Assembly: GCA_002238825.1 (NCBI GenBank)
Contig: MPNC01000020.1
Location: forward strand, 1 to 46,196
Reading direction: 5' to 3'
Length of the DNA stretch: 46,196 nt
Source: SAR202 cluster bacterium bin87
GTDB taxonomy: Bacteria; Chloroflexota; Dehalococcoidia; Lucifugimonadales; UBA3495
The translations under genes and the position numbers were made by a program. Below the pieces are notes generated by a model, which did not search any database, was not told the DNA's origin, and worked only from the letters and a program-made list of their open reading frames with translations. This document shows positions 24,249 to 32,382 of the stretch, one piece after another. Position 1 is the stretch's first letter, and each line of letters opens with the position of its first letter.

Positions 24249-24476
24249 ATGGATGCCATGGATTTTATTTACGTTTGCACTAACCCGGATTGTTTCGCTA
24301 ACGGGATCGCCGAGGCTCCACCCGAGCCAATGGGCTCTGAGATCTCGGTGTGTTGCGGTCGGTGTGGCCGAAAGCGCACTTACCCGACGATTTGGTTGAA
24401 CAATGAAACCCCATCGTTGTTGGAAGAGTATCTACGCGGCTACTTTGAAGTGCGCCAGCGGTACGTCGCTGACTGA
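24249..24476 (+). CDS. Small zinc-ribbon protein
   Basis: A 75-residue protein with CTNPDC near the N-terminus and CCGRCGRKR in the middle, a probable C-x4-C / C-x2-C metal site. AGGAG 9 bp upstream decides the start. The C-terminal half (LLEEYLRGYFEVRQRY) is helical. Probably a nucleic-acid- or protein-binding accessory factor; no family recognised. Confidence 0.6.
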   Translation: MDAMDFIYVCTNPDCFANGIAEAPPEPMGSEISVCCGRCGRKRTYPTIWLNNETPSLLEEYLRGYFEVRQRYVAD

Positions 24477-24660
24477 GGTTTCAGGCCGGCCAAGTGAGCG
24501 GCCGCGGCCCTGGTCAGGAACAGGGGTACGCTCCGGCTCTCGATGATCGCCTCGGCGATGAGGGAGGAGGTAGGCCTCTGATCCTGTTTGAGCAACATGA
24601 TCGTCAGGCGGACCAATCATTATTGGCGAGAAGCTGTCGGCACCCTACAGGAGGATAGAT

Positions 24661-24888
24661 ATGTCGATTCAGGGAGCAGGTAAGACAATGAAACGGTTGG
24701 CGAGGGAGGCACATGGCGTGGTGCTTGATTCCGCGGGTGAAATGGGTCGTAGACAAAGGTGGAACTTGTTCGTCAAGAATCTGCCACATGACCATACGCT
24801 ACTGGAACTAGCTGGTGAAATCGTGGACGAGATGGATGACCAGCAGCGCCGACAGTTGCTTCTGGTCACTGAGAGGGCGATTAGCTAG
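24661..24888 (+). CDS. Small helical hypothetical protein
   Basis: 75 residues preceded by a strong AGGAGG. The protein is helical and charged (LFVKNLPHDHTLLELAGEIVDEMDDQQRRQLLLVTERAIS). It may be cotranscribed with the zinc-ribbon gene 185 bp upstream. No recognisable domain; the tail resembles a short oligomerisation helix. Confidence 0.55.
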   Translation: MSIQGAGKTMKRLAREAHGVVLDSAGEMGRRQRWNLFVKNLPHDHTLLELAGEIVDEMDDQQRRQLLLVTERAIS

Positions 24889-25187
24889 GCCGGGATGTGC
24901 GAATGAAAATCGCGGCTATCTGGACGTTTGCTGGTGGCGTCGTGGCTGGCGACCCGACCACGCGCAACCCTCGTTAGACTTGGCGGTTTGACGTAACGGC
25001 TGTTGGCGAACCATGGCAGGTATCAGCAAGGCTACTTGAACCGCCACAAGCTGAGAGTTGTGGCCGGAAATTGGTTGCCCGACAAAACTGCGGTAAGCGG
25101 CAGTACTGCAACGGCTGTGGTGCGAGGAACACGGTCTGCGAAGTAGAAACGGAGGCGACAGATCAGCAATGCTCAAGGTTTAGCGGA
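24889..25187. other. Intergenic stretch, nothing recognised
   Basis: About 300 bp between the small helical gene and the PIN toxin, with convergent flanking genes. No hairpin with T tract and no coding frame worth reporting. Confidence 0.4.
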
Positions 25188-25688
25188 CTACCCTGCTACA
25201 TTCCGAAGACGCCGCGACAGTTCCTGTTTCGGAACCGGGCTCCTGGGATCTGCGAGCATCGCTTCCAGAGCGGCGACCACCTGGGACGTGGTCAGTATGG
25301 CCACCTGGTGCATCTGGTCAATGATCCACAGGAGGTCGTGGTGCTGAATGCCCTCTTCGAGGGCGCAGGATCTCATGCGCCGGTCTTCCGTCAGAACGGT
25401 GTACCCCTGATGATAGGCTAGGGCCAGGGCAAAGCAGTCCACCAGACTGAGGGCGCGCCGCCGGCTTTGATAGGCAATCGCGGTCGCCACGCCTTCAGGG
25501 TCCAGGGATTCGACGCGAAGCCCCATTCTGACCAGGTCCTGCCGGTCGTAATGGCCCAGGTCGATGAGTTCCTCGTTGAACAGCAGGTCCGGCACGGCAA
25601 ATTGGAAACGCAGCTCGAACATCCTGTCCAGCAGGTCTCGCTTGGAGAACTCGATCAGCACGGAACTGTCGCTGACGAGGACGTGCAT
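25188..25688 (-). CDS. PIN-domain toxin
   Basis: The 166-residue protein opens with a PIN-type first strand and acidic residue (LVSDSSVLIEF). It has FNEELIDLG, a central SLVDCFALALA with the second acidic cluster, and YTVLTEDRRMRS with the third. PIN domains are metal-dependent ribonucleases used as toxins. It starts 6 bp after the stop of the upstream HTH/ImmA protein, so the two are one operon and presumably form the toxin/antitoxin pair. Confidence 0.8.
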   Translation of the reverse strand: MHVLVSDSSVLIEFSKRDLLDRMFELRFQFAVPDLLFNEELIDLGHYDRQDLVRMGLRVESLDPEGVATAIAYQSRRRALSLVDCFALALAYHQGYTVLTEDRRMRSCALEEGIQHHDLLWIIDQMHQVAILTTSQVVAALEAMLADPRSPVPKQELSRRLRNVAG

Positions 25689-25694
25689 GGCGTG

Positions 25695-26747
25695 TCAGTC
25701 TGCCGTTCCCACCATGACGCGCTCGATCTCGCTGACCCGCATACCCAGTAGTTCGGCGGCTTTGGATTCCGATATCACGTCCTCCGCCAGCGCTCTCAGG
25801 CAGAGGCGCCGGAACCGTTTGGGGCTTTCCGGCTGCGTGAGCGGGCAGGGTTCCTGCGTCCTCCAGGATCGCCCGATGCCGCGGAAGATGCGCGTTACTG
25901 TTGCCTGGCCGATGATGCCCAAGTCACGCATGCGGATCACCAGCGCTGCGGCGCTGACGCCGAATATCTTCTTGATTTCAACCAGCTCACCGAAGCCGAA
26001 GTCGAGGCGGCGGCGGCCCACTTCCCGGACCAGTTCATCTTCGGGCACCAACAAGGCGCTGGCAAACCGGTCGCAAATCTTCTCTTCAGGCATTCCGGCG
26101 GGGATGTCCATCACCAAGTGCCCGAGTTCGTGGGCCAGGGTGAACCTTTGCCGCTCGATGGACTTGCCGATAGAGCACACCACCACCGGCACGGCCGTTT
26201 CGTCGCTACGATGGACGAAGCAGGTGAGCCCGTCCACAGCCCGCGGGAAATCCAGTTTCAGGACCTTGATGCCGTGTTCTTCGAGCAGCTCGGTCATGTT
26301 GGGGATGGGCGCGCCGCCGAGGTTCCAGGCCTTGCGTACCCTCGCCGCGGTCGGCTCGCCATCCTCCACGGTGTCTGCGGGGTACGGGGCGCCGTCGGGG
26401 ATTTCCCAGACGCTGCTGGCGATGTCCAGGAGCTCCTCCACCTGCAGGTAACGGTCGACATGGTCAAGGACCGCCGCTTCCACCATCGTGCGTTCACGGA
26501 CTTTGGTGGAAGCCAACTTCCTGAACTCGACGGATGCCAGGGAGACAACGGTAGGGCTGAGCAGGTAGGTGGTCGTAACGTCGAGAGCGTCGGCCAACGC
26601 AATGGCAACGGATGAACTGGGCATCATCTCGTCGCGCTCGTACTTCCCGATAGCCTGTGCGGAGACCATCCCGTTCATATTCGAAGACAAATCCCGCAGT
26701 GACAGTCCGCTGCGTTTTCTGGCGAGCTTGAGGCGTTCGCTGAACAT
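25695..26747 (-). CDS. XRE-family HTH fused to ImmA/IrrE peptidase-like domain
   Basis: In this 350-residue protein residues 1-60 are an XRE helix-turn-helix (LKLARKRSGLSLRDLSSNM ... AIGKYERDEMMPSS). Residues about 150-290 form an ImmA/IrrE domain with the metalloprotease motif TLAHELGHLVMD and a downstream ASALLVPEDEL. A C-terminal HTH-like segment may read SESKAAELLGMRVSE. In such pairs it is the antitoxin/regulator of the PIN toxin. AGGAGGTG before ATG at 26747 decides the start, and a GTTTACAG/CTGTAAAC palindrome just upstream is its likely operator. Confidence 0.85.
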   Translation of the reverse strand: MFSERLKLARKRSGLSLRDLSSNMNGMVSAQAIGKYERDEMMPSSSVAIALADALDVTTTYLLSPTVVSLASVEFRKLASTKVRERTMVEAAVLDHVDRYLQVEELLDIASSVWEIPDGAPYPADTVEDGEPTAARVRKAWNLGGAPIPNMTELLEEHGIKVLKLDFPRAVDGLTCFVHRSDETAVPVVVCSIGKSIERQRFTLAHELGHLVMDIPAGMPEEKICDRFASALLVPEDELVREVGRRRLDFGFGELVEIKKIFGVSAAALVIRMRDLGIIGQATVTRIFRGIGRSWRTQEPCPLTQPESPKRFRRLCLRALAEDVISESKAAELLGMRVSEIERVMVGTAD

Positions 26748-26760
26748 GAGGACACCTCCT

Positions 26761-26797
26761 GTTTACAGTCTATGGTATAATGTGGTTATCTGTAAAC
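26761..26797 (-). promoter_or_regulatory. Operator palindrome upstream of the HTH-ImmA/PIN operon
   Basis: GTTTACAG (26761-26768) and CTGTAAAC (26790-26797) are perfect inverted 8-mers flanking an AT-rich core. On the minus strand TTTACA and TAGACT lie 18 bp apart as a weak promoter. A dimeric XRE protein is the natural ligand. Confidence 0.55.
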
Positions 26798-27000
26798 CAA
26801 CGTGCCCACTGGACAGGGTTGCGGATCAGTACCCTGACCTCCAATAACCAACGGACCATCCGATACGGAAACGATGAGCGAACGGGATAATCCGGAGCGT
26901 AGTTCAGCAACTCCAACCAGCGCTGCCGCGTTGACGACGTGCGCCAGACCAGCTGCGTCGGCAAATTGGCCAGCGCCCGGTGATCCGGTGGAGTATCCAC
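26770..27000 (-). CDS. Small basic protein upstream of the HTH-ImmA/PIN operon
   Basis: 76 residues starting at GTG 27000 with GAGGAGGAAC immediately upstream, a very strong ribosome-binding site. Trp/Arg/Leu-rich (RQRWLELLNYAPDYPV ... MVRWLLEVRVLIRNPVQWARWF). The stop codon lies inside the operator, 22 bp before the HTH-ImmA start, so it could be the first gene of the operon. No family recognised. Confidence 0.4.
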   Translation of the reverse strand: MDTPPDHRALANLPTQLVWRTSSTRQRWLELLNYAPDYPVRSSFPYRMVRWLLEVRVLIRNPVQWARWFTDNHIIP

Positions 27001-27148
27001 GTTCCTCCTCTACAAGAGGCCGCACCGCCTGACGTGGTTGCTCATGAGTAAATGAAAAGCAATTTGCTGCTGATGTCCGGTAGCGCCAGCCAGGCTGCGG
27101 TGTGCAATTGTGAACGTCTCCAATGGCGCGGTTGGGTACGAGGGCAAT

Positions 27149-27955
27149 ATGAGGAATCTGAAGGGCAAGTTCATCCACTTGACGGGCAGTGTGCCTGTGG
27201 ATAGCCCGGGTCATGACGTTGCGCTGGTGAAGCGGTTTGTGGCCGGGCTGACGGAGGGCATACTGCGGAACGGCGGGGGATTGGTCGTATTGGTCAATAA
27301 GGGGGAACCGAACTCCACTATTCCTTTCGACTGGGACGCAATCGAAGCGGCCGTGGAATTCGAGACCGTTTTCCAGTCCGGAAGGATCCTGTTGCGTACG
27401 GTGCGGCGATCGGATTACCAATCGGCGCTGTCGGACGAGCAACTGGAGTTGTTGGAGGGCATAGCACGGAATACGGAGGATCAGCCCATACCGGTTCGGG
27501 ACTGGACCGGCGGAACGATTCGGCGTCGGCAACTTCAACAAGCTGACGCTGCAATCATTATTGGCGGCTCCAGGGGGGTGGAGGATACCGCCAAGTTGAT
27601 GCGCAAAGCGGGGAAGCCGGTGCTGCCTCTGAATTTTCATGTGGGATCCCAGTCCCGAGAGGCGGGTGGCGCCCGCTTATACGAAGAGAGCCTTACCAAC
27701 CCTGGGTCCTATATGCCCAGGACTCATCGCGCCATCAGCACGCAAACAGACGCCCTCCACGTACGGGATGACACATCCGCAGAACGAGTGGCCAGCGAAG
27801 TTGTCTCCATCATCGCCAACGAGATGAGGAGGCCAAGCTGGTTACGGCGGATTGGGGGGAAGGTGCAGACCGTCTATCGCAAGAGCGATCCGGTATTGAA
27901 CATAATCTTCCGCGCAAACGCGGGCTACAACCTCAGCCAGAACATTCCCCTGTAA
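27149..27955 (+). CDS. Standalone SLOG (STALD-type) protein, first gene of a CBASS-like operon
   Basis: A 268-residue protein; AGGG before ATG at 27149 is preferred over the upstream GTG at 27110. It reads as a Rossmann-like SLOG domain: KFIHLTGSVP (8-16), a GGGLVVLV strand (42-49), and ADAAIIIGGSRGVEDTAKLM (132-151) followed by AGKPVLPLNF. This pattern is typical of the STALD branch that accompanies SIR2 and TIR proteins and binds nucleotide signals, as in ThsA. The C-terminal 90 residues show no TIR, SIR2, nuclease or membrane segment. Immediately downstream lie a CD-NTase and Cap2, so it occupies the effector position; whether it kills alone or recruits a partner is unclear. Confidence 0.65.
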   Translation: MRNLKGKFIHLTGSVPVDSPGHDVALVKRFVAGLTEGILRNGGGLVVLVNKGEPNSTIPFDWDAIEAAVEFETVFQSGRILLRTVRRSDYQSALSDEQLELLEGIARNTEDQPIPVRDWTGGTIRRRQLQQADAAIIIGGSRGVEDTAKLMRKAGKPVLPLNFHVGSQSREAGGARLYEESLTNPGSYMPRTHRAISTQTDALHVRDDTSAERVASEVVSIIANEMRRPSWLRRIGGKVQTVYRKSDPVLNIIFRANAGYNLSQNIPL

Positions 27956-27989
27956 CCGACACGCTACGCCATCAATGGAGGGCGCGACA

Positions 27990-29018
27990 ATGAAGCACAA
28001 CGAGGAATTCGCCGATTTCCTGAGGGGTCACGTCAATCTCAATCAGGGTCGTATAGAAGAACTTGACCAGCACGTGAAGGCGGTAACGTCCTACCTGCGC
28101 AACAATCTCACGGGGTTTCGTCGGGTTGAATACCAGGGCTCACGCGCCTTGGGCACCATTATCCAACCGGTGAAGGACCGGCACGAATTTGACGCCGACC
28201 TGCTGGTGATAGTGGACAAGGATGGCGACGACCCCAAACCGTACATGGATGGCCTGTGGGATACCCTCAAGGACAGCGACCGTTACAAGGAGAAGATCGA
28301 GCTCTGGAACCGGTGCGTAAAGGTCAAGTATCAGGGCCAGTGCCACCTGGACACGGTGCCGTGCGTGGAGGATGACGGGAAACAGTACGTTTGCCCTCGT
28401 AACGACGATGATCTGGAGGAAACCGACGGGACGGGGTTTCGGGACTGGTTCAACGATCAGAATCGGATTACAAAAGGAAATCTCAAGCGCACCGTGAGGT
28501 TGCTCAAGTTCCTCCGTGACCACAAGGGCAACTTCAGTGTCCCGTCCGTTATTCTGACGGCATTGGCCGGGGAAGCGATACAGGAGAAAGATGCTGACGG
28601 TGAAGAGGTCAGCACGATGGCGGACACGGTGGCCACCGTGCTGACCCGGATTGACGAACGGCTGGAGAAGTGCGATCAGATACCGGTGATAGCCAATCCG
28701 GCGAACCCTGACCTGACGTTCAACACGCATTGGGAGGACAATCAGTACCAGAACTTCCGTCACCTCATGGGGGTCTACGCCAACACCGCTCGTCAGGCTA
28801 GAGACGAGACCGATAAGGCTAAATCCATTGCGGCCTGGCAGAAGCTGTTCGGGGAGAGTTTCGGCAAAGGTGGGGGTTCCGGGAGCGGCAGTGGAGGAAG
28901 CAGCGCTGGAAGTGGCGGGGAACGCAACCGGCCGCGGGGCCCCCCCCCCCCTGCCGGCCCCCCTGCCGCCAGCATACCGGTAGCCCGGCGACGGAATGAG
29001 GCTGGCGGAATCGGATAG
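27990..29018 (+). CDS. cdnX: CD-NTase (CBASS cyclic-nucleotide synthase)
   Basis: A 342-residue SMODS-type nucleotidyltransferase. Gly50-Ser51 in YQGSRALGT, the catalytic pair D68/D70 in EFDADLLV, and a third aspartate D121 in CHLDTVP are all present, followed by the helical OAS-like half (GNLKRTVRLLKFLRDH). GGAGG about 8 bp before ATG at 27990 decides the start, not the upstream ATG at 27975. The C-terminus is a long Gly/Ser/Pro tail ending AGGIG; a terminal Gly is what Cap2 enzymes conjugate. A run of 12 C bases encodes part of that tail. The next gene starts 5 bp after its stop. Family-level call firm; clade and product nucleotide not assignable. Confidence 0.85.
   Translation: MKHNEEFADFLRGHVNLNQGRIEELDQHVKAVTSYLRNNLTGFRRVEYQGSRALGTIIQPVKDRHEFDADLLVIVDKDGDDPKPYMDGLWDTLKDSDRYKEKIELWNRCVKVKYQGQCHLDTVPCVEDDGKQYVCPRNDDDLEETDGTGFRDWFNDQNRITKGNLKRTVRLLKFLRDHKGNFSVPSVILTALAGEAIQEKDADGEEVSTMADTVATVLTRIDERLEKCDQIPVIANPANPDLTFNTHWEDNQYQNFRHLMGVYANTARQARDETDKAKSIAAWQKLFGESFGKGGGSGSGSGGSSAGSGGERNRPRGPPPPAGPPAASIPVARRRNEAGGIG
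28940..28951 (+). repeat. C12 homopolymer in the CD-NTase tail
   Basis: Twelve consecutive C bases. A change of one base would send the tail into a frame ending in PATE or AYR instead of AGGIG. It is either a slippage hotspot (phase variation) or a place where read errors are likely. Confidence 0.85.
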
Positions 29019-29023
29019 ACACC

Positions 29024-30562
29024 ATGACTGATGAGCACTTCCATACCGAGTCGCTCGAGGAGTTTGCGAGCCAACTCGCAGAGTTTGGTTTCCAATCGGT
29101 CGCGGCCTCCGGCTCAGCGCGCTGGAGAGGACCGGTCCATCCGGCTTTCCGGGCGCTGACCGATGCTACGACGATGGACATTGTGATTCAGCCCGGATGG
29201 CCATTCCAGCCTCCGGTCCTCCTGGTCGATGGTCTGGACACCAATCATTCAACGCTGGACGGTTTCGTCTGTATGTGGCGCGACGGGGACCCCAGCCTGG
29301 AATGGACCACGGTGCCGGGATTCTTCGCTCGCATCGAAAAGTGGTGCGAAAAGGCTGAGCGTGGTTGGCAAGACGACCCGCTGGGATATGACGCGTTCCT
29401 CAACTTTGATGTCAGAAAGAAACTGCCGAACCTGGCGACGTTTGACCTTCCTCAACTCGGCATTCGGCCCGGCCAATGGAGCGAGTGTCATGGGGTGGCT
29501 GGCGGCGCCCCAATGAGGGTGGACATTGTTCCCGGGCGCCAACAGACAGCGAACCGGCTGAGGTGCCTTTGGTTCCACGTGGGCGAGCTGAGTACGCCGC
29601 CTCCCCGCAGGTTTTCGGAGGTGTTCCGACACCTGTCCAGAAACCAGAGGAGGGGGCTGGAACGCGCTCTGGAAGAACGGCGTCGGCCCGAACCATTCAT
29701 GGTAAGCGGAGGCGTGGATCTCGTCCTGTTCTGCTGGGAACACATGGGTAGGATCGACCTGCTGCCGATGGCGTGTGAAGGAACGAACGGGAACGTGGAG
29801 GCAATAGCGTTGCAGCCGGCACCGACTGACGAAAGCAGCCTGATTCTGCGCGCAGGACCTGATGCGCCGGCGCTGCGGACCGCCAGGGCGACCCTGTTCG
29901 GAGCCGGAGCTCTGGGTGGTTACGTGGGGACTACGCTCGCGGAAAGTGGGCTCGGCCACTTGGATATTGTGGACGGCGACGTGCTCTTGCCGGGTAATGT
30001 AGTCAGACACGTCGCCGGCCATGACCAGGTGGGAAAGGCCAAGGTGCAGGCGGTCCGTCAAGTAATAGAAAAACATGCGCCTTGGACGGAAGTAAGCGAG
30101 TTTCCGGAATCGCCGATGACTCCTGGCAAGATACGAGAACTCATCTCAGACGCCGATATTGTCGTCAATACCACGGGTAACGACGCTTTCACCGACGCGC
30201 TGGCCATGGTGATCGAAACAATGGAGAAGCCACTGGTTTCCGGAGCCCTTTACCGTGGCGGGAACATTGCGCGAGTGCAGCGGCAGGTGTTGGGCGCGGA
30301 TACTCCCATCCATCTCAGGGAGGAAGGAGAGAAGTATCCCCTCATTCCTGATGGTGATTGGGCGAACGATTTTGCCACGCCCGCATTGGGTTGCTCGGCT
30401 CCGGTCAACAACGCTCCACCGTCATCGGTGACGGCATGCGCTTCGCTGATAGTACAGGTTGCATTGGATGCGCTGACTGGACGTTTTGAGTTCAATGATG
30501 AAGTGATCGACGTCTATCGGAGCATTCCCGAAGCGCCGTTCGATCGTGCGGGGCGTTTGTAG
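29024..30562 (+). CDS. cap2: Cap2: E2-E1 fusion of type II CBASS
   Basis: The 512-residue fusion has an E2-like (UBC) domain at 1-115 with candidate cysteine C83 in GFVCMW. An E1-like ThiF domain from about 285 has the ATP site LFGAGALGG (291-299), D317, R328 and K338, and the candidate E1 cysteine C457 in LGCSAP. In type II CBASS, Cap2 uses ubiquitin-like chemistry to conjugate the C-terminus of the CD-NTase to cellular targets, priming cyclic nucleotide synthesis. It is cotranscribed with the CD-NTase (5-bp gap). A JAB deconjugase (Cap3) normally follows; here the next gene is AbiE and no JAB motif is visible anywhere in the window. Confidence 0.85.
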   Translation: MTDEHFHTESLEEFASQLAEFGFQSVAASGSARWRGPVHPAFRALTDATTMDIVIQPGWPFQPPVLLVDGLDTNHSTLDGFVCMWRDGDPSLEWTTVPGFFARIEKWCEKAERGWQDDPLGYDAFLNFDVRKKLPNLATFDLPQLGIRPGQWSECHGVAGGAPMRVDIVPGRQQTANRLRCLWFHVGELSTPPPRRFSEVFRHLSRNQRRGLERALEERRRPEPFMVSGGVDLVLFCWEHMGRIDLLPMACEGTNGNVEAIALQPAPTDESSLILRAGPDAPALRTARATLFGAGALGGYVGTTLAESGLGHLDIVDGDVLLPGNVVRHVAGHDQVGKAKVQAVRQVIEKHAPWTEVSEFPESPMTPGKIRELISDADIVVNTTGNDAFTDALAMVIETMEKPLVSGALYRGGNIARVQRQVLGADTPIHLREEGEKYPLIPDGDWANDFATPALGCSAPVNNAPPSSVTACASLIVQVALDALTGRFEFNDEVIDVYRSIPEAPFDRAGRL

Positions 30563-30585
30563 CGACGTATTCGCAAGCATAAAAC

Positions 30586-30614
30586 TTGACATCATCCAAT
30601 TATCACGATATAAA
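30586..30614 (+). promoter_or_regulatory. Near-consensus sigma-70 promoter of the AbiE operon
   Basis: TTGACA (30586-30591), 17-bp spacer, TATAAA (30609-30614), in an AT-rich island right after the CBASS operon. Transcription would start near 30621, giving a leader of about 40 nt before the AbiEi ATG at 30661. It shows that AbiE is not just a distal part of the CBASS operon. Confidence 0.8.
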
Positions 30615-30660
30615 AACTACACACAGGATAAATTGCTCATAGATCTTAGGAATGGTACAC

Positions 30661-31500
30661 ATGGCCACCGCGACGCGGCCAAAGCGGTCCATGGCCGGCA
30701 TCGAGTTGGTCAGGCTCCTCGCCTACGAAGGCGACCGCATCTTCACCACGGACCGGGCGAGAGAGCTGGCGCCCAGGGCAGGGCTGAATGATGACTACCT
30801 CCTCGAGGCGCTGCACCACCTGAGGCGGAATGACTGGATCGTCCCCCTGCGCCGCGGCCTCTATGCCTTGTCTTCGTCGGTGCCCGGGGTCGCCGGCGTC
30901 CATGAATTCGAGGTAGCCATGGCGCTGGTCAAGCCTGCGGCGATCTCCCACTGGTCGGCCCTGAACTACCATGAATTGACGGAGCAGATCCCGCGGCATG
31001 TGTTCGTCCTCACCACCACGGACGTCTCGGTACCGCGAAAGCAGACTTCGGACAGCGCTGGTGGCAGAGGCGGTTATCCCGTGAACGGCACGGTGTACCG
31101 GTTCGTCCAGGTGCAGTCGAAGCGGTACTTTGGCACGGATCGAATTTGGGTGGGCGACGCCCGGGTGTCAATGACCGATCTGGAGCGCACCCTGCTGGAC
31201 GGTCTTGCCATGCCGCAGCACTGCGGTGGTTTCGGAGAAGTCATCCATGCCTTCGCAGAGGCCATGGGACGGCTCGACCTCGAGCGGATCGCCGAATACG
31301 CCCAGCGGCTGGGTCCCACCGTGGTCAAGCGGGCAGGATGGGTCCTGGAGTTGCATGGCTGCGAGGCTCCTCAACTGGAGGAGTTGGCCGCGATTCCCAT
31401 CAAGGGCCATCGGAAGCTTGATCCCACTGGTCCCAGAAAGGGCGCCTATAACAATCGGTGGATGCTTCAGGAGAATCTGCCGGGGATGGTGGGTACATGA
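30661..31500 (+). CDS. abiEi: AbiEi antitoxin of type IV toxin-antitoxin system
   Basis: A 279-residue protein with an N-terminal winged helix (ELVRLLAYEGDRIFTTDRARELA ... HHLRRNDWIVPLRRGLYAL) and an AbiEi C-terminal domain (AISHWSALNYHELTEQIP, RIWVGDARVSMTDLERTLLDGL). AGGA about 9 bp upstream supports ATG at 30661; an ATG at 30652 is in frame. AbiEi represses its own promoter and neutralises AbiEii without a direct complex. The stop codon overlaps the toxin start as ATGA. Confidence 0.85.
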   Translation: MATATRPKRSMAGIELVRLLAYEGDRIFTTDRARELAPRAGLNDDYLLEALHHLRRNDWIVPLRRGLYALSSSVPGVAGVHEFEVAMALVKPAAISHWSALNYHELTEQIPRHVFVLTTTDVSVPRKQTSDSAGGRGGYPVNGTVYRFVQVQSKRYFGTDRIWVGDARVSMTDLERTLLDGLAMPQHCGGFGEVIHAFAEAMGRLDLERIAEYAQRLGPTVVKRAGWVLELHGCEAPQLEELAAIPIKGHRKLDPTGPRKGAYNNRWMLQENLPGMVGT

Positions 31501-32372
31501 GGGACCTGCGTCTTCGTCTGCAGGAGGCTTGGCGCCAACCGGGCTTGCAATCGTACGTCGTTGAGCGGGACTACCTGCTGTCCTGGGTATTGGCCGGCAT
31601 CAGTGCGGTTCCAGAACTGAGAGAGACGCTGGTGTTCAAAGGCGGGACTGCGCTCAAGAAGTGCTACTTCGGGGATTATCGTTTCTCGGAGGACTTGGAC
31701 TTCTCCGGATTGGAAGGCGTTCCAGCGGGCGATGATCTGGCGGAAGCCATCGTGCGGGCATGCGCTGAAGCAAGCGCCTTGCTGGTTGAGTATGCCCAAG
31801 TAGAGATGCACTGCGAACGATATGCCGAGAATAACCCGCATCCCGGCGGACAGGAGGCGTTTCGCATTAGGGCCAGGCTGCCGTGGCATCCGCAACCGGA
31901 CATCCCGATCAAAGTTGAGATCACCGCAGACGAGCAAATCGCTTGGCCGGTGGAGCGTCGTATGGTGATCCATGACTACGGTGAGCCTCTGGAAGCGGAG
32001 TTGCAGGTCTATTCCCCAACGGAGATGGTGGCCGAGAAGCTGCGGGCGACCCGGCAGCAATTGGTGCGGTTGGAGAGCCGCGGGTGGATGCGCAACCGGG
32101 CGCGGGACTATTACGACCTGTGGAGGGTACTTGGAGATTACTGGGGCCTCCTGGACCTGATTGACTTCCGTGCTCGTCTCCATGACAAGTGCCGGCTGCG
32201 GAACGTTGATTTCGAAGGTACGGAAGATTTCTTCGACCCGCGCATAGTGGACGATGTAGAAAAGGGTTGGGAGAACGCTCTTGGCCCGTTGCTAGTCGAT
32301 CTCCCGGTCTTCACGACTGTGATAGATGAACTGCGTCCACGGGTAGCGACTCTCCTCAATTCAGAAGGATAA
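31497..32372 (+). CDS. abiEii: AbiEii nucleotidyltransferase toxin
   Basis: A 291-residue protein with the AbiEii motif LVFKGGTALKKCYFGDYRFSEDLDF, combining the GG/S substrate motif with the D-x-D metal site of polymerase-beta-like transferases. It continues through EITADEQIA and PTEMVAEKLRA, a usual AbiEii pattern. Such toxins add nucleotides to tRNA or other targets and stop growth upon phage attack. The start at 31497 overlaps the AbiEi stop (ATGA), so the two are translationally coupled. Ten bases separate its stop from the restriction-modification gene, so read-through into it is plausible. Confidence 0.9.
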   Translation: MRDLRLRLQEAWRQPGLQSYVVERDYLLSWVLAGISAVPELRETLVFKGGTALKKCYFGDYRFSEDLDFSGLEGVPAGDDLAEAIVRACAEASALLVEYAQVEMHCERYAENNPHPGGQEAFRIRARLPWHPQPDIPIKVEITADEQIAWPVERRMVIHDYGEPLEAELQVYSPTEMVAEKLRATRQQLVRLESRGWMRNRARDYYDLWRVLGDYWGLLDLIDFRARLHDKCRLRNVDFEGTEDFFDPRIVDDVEKGWENALGPLLVDLPVFTTVIDELRPRVATLLNSEG

Positions 32373-32382
32373 CCGGACCGCG

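Noticed and set aside
27149-27955. Thoeris ThsA
   Set aside because: A SLOG-like domain is present but no SIR2 domain, and no ThsB TIR gene is nearby; a CD-NTase and Cap2 are.
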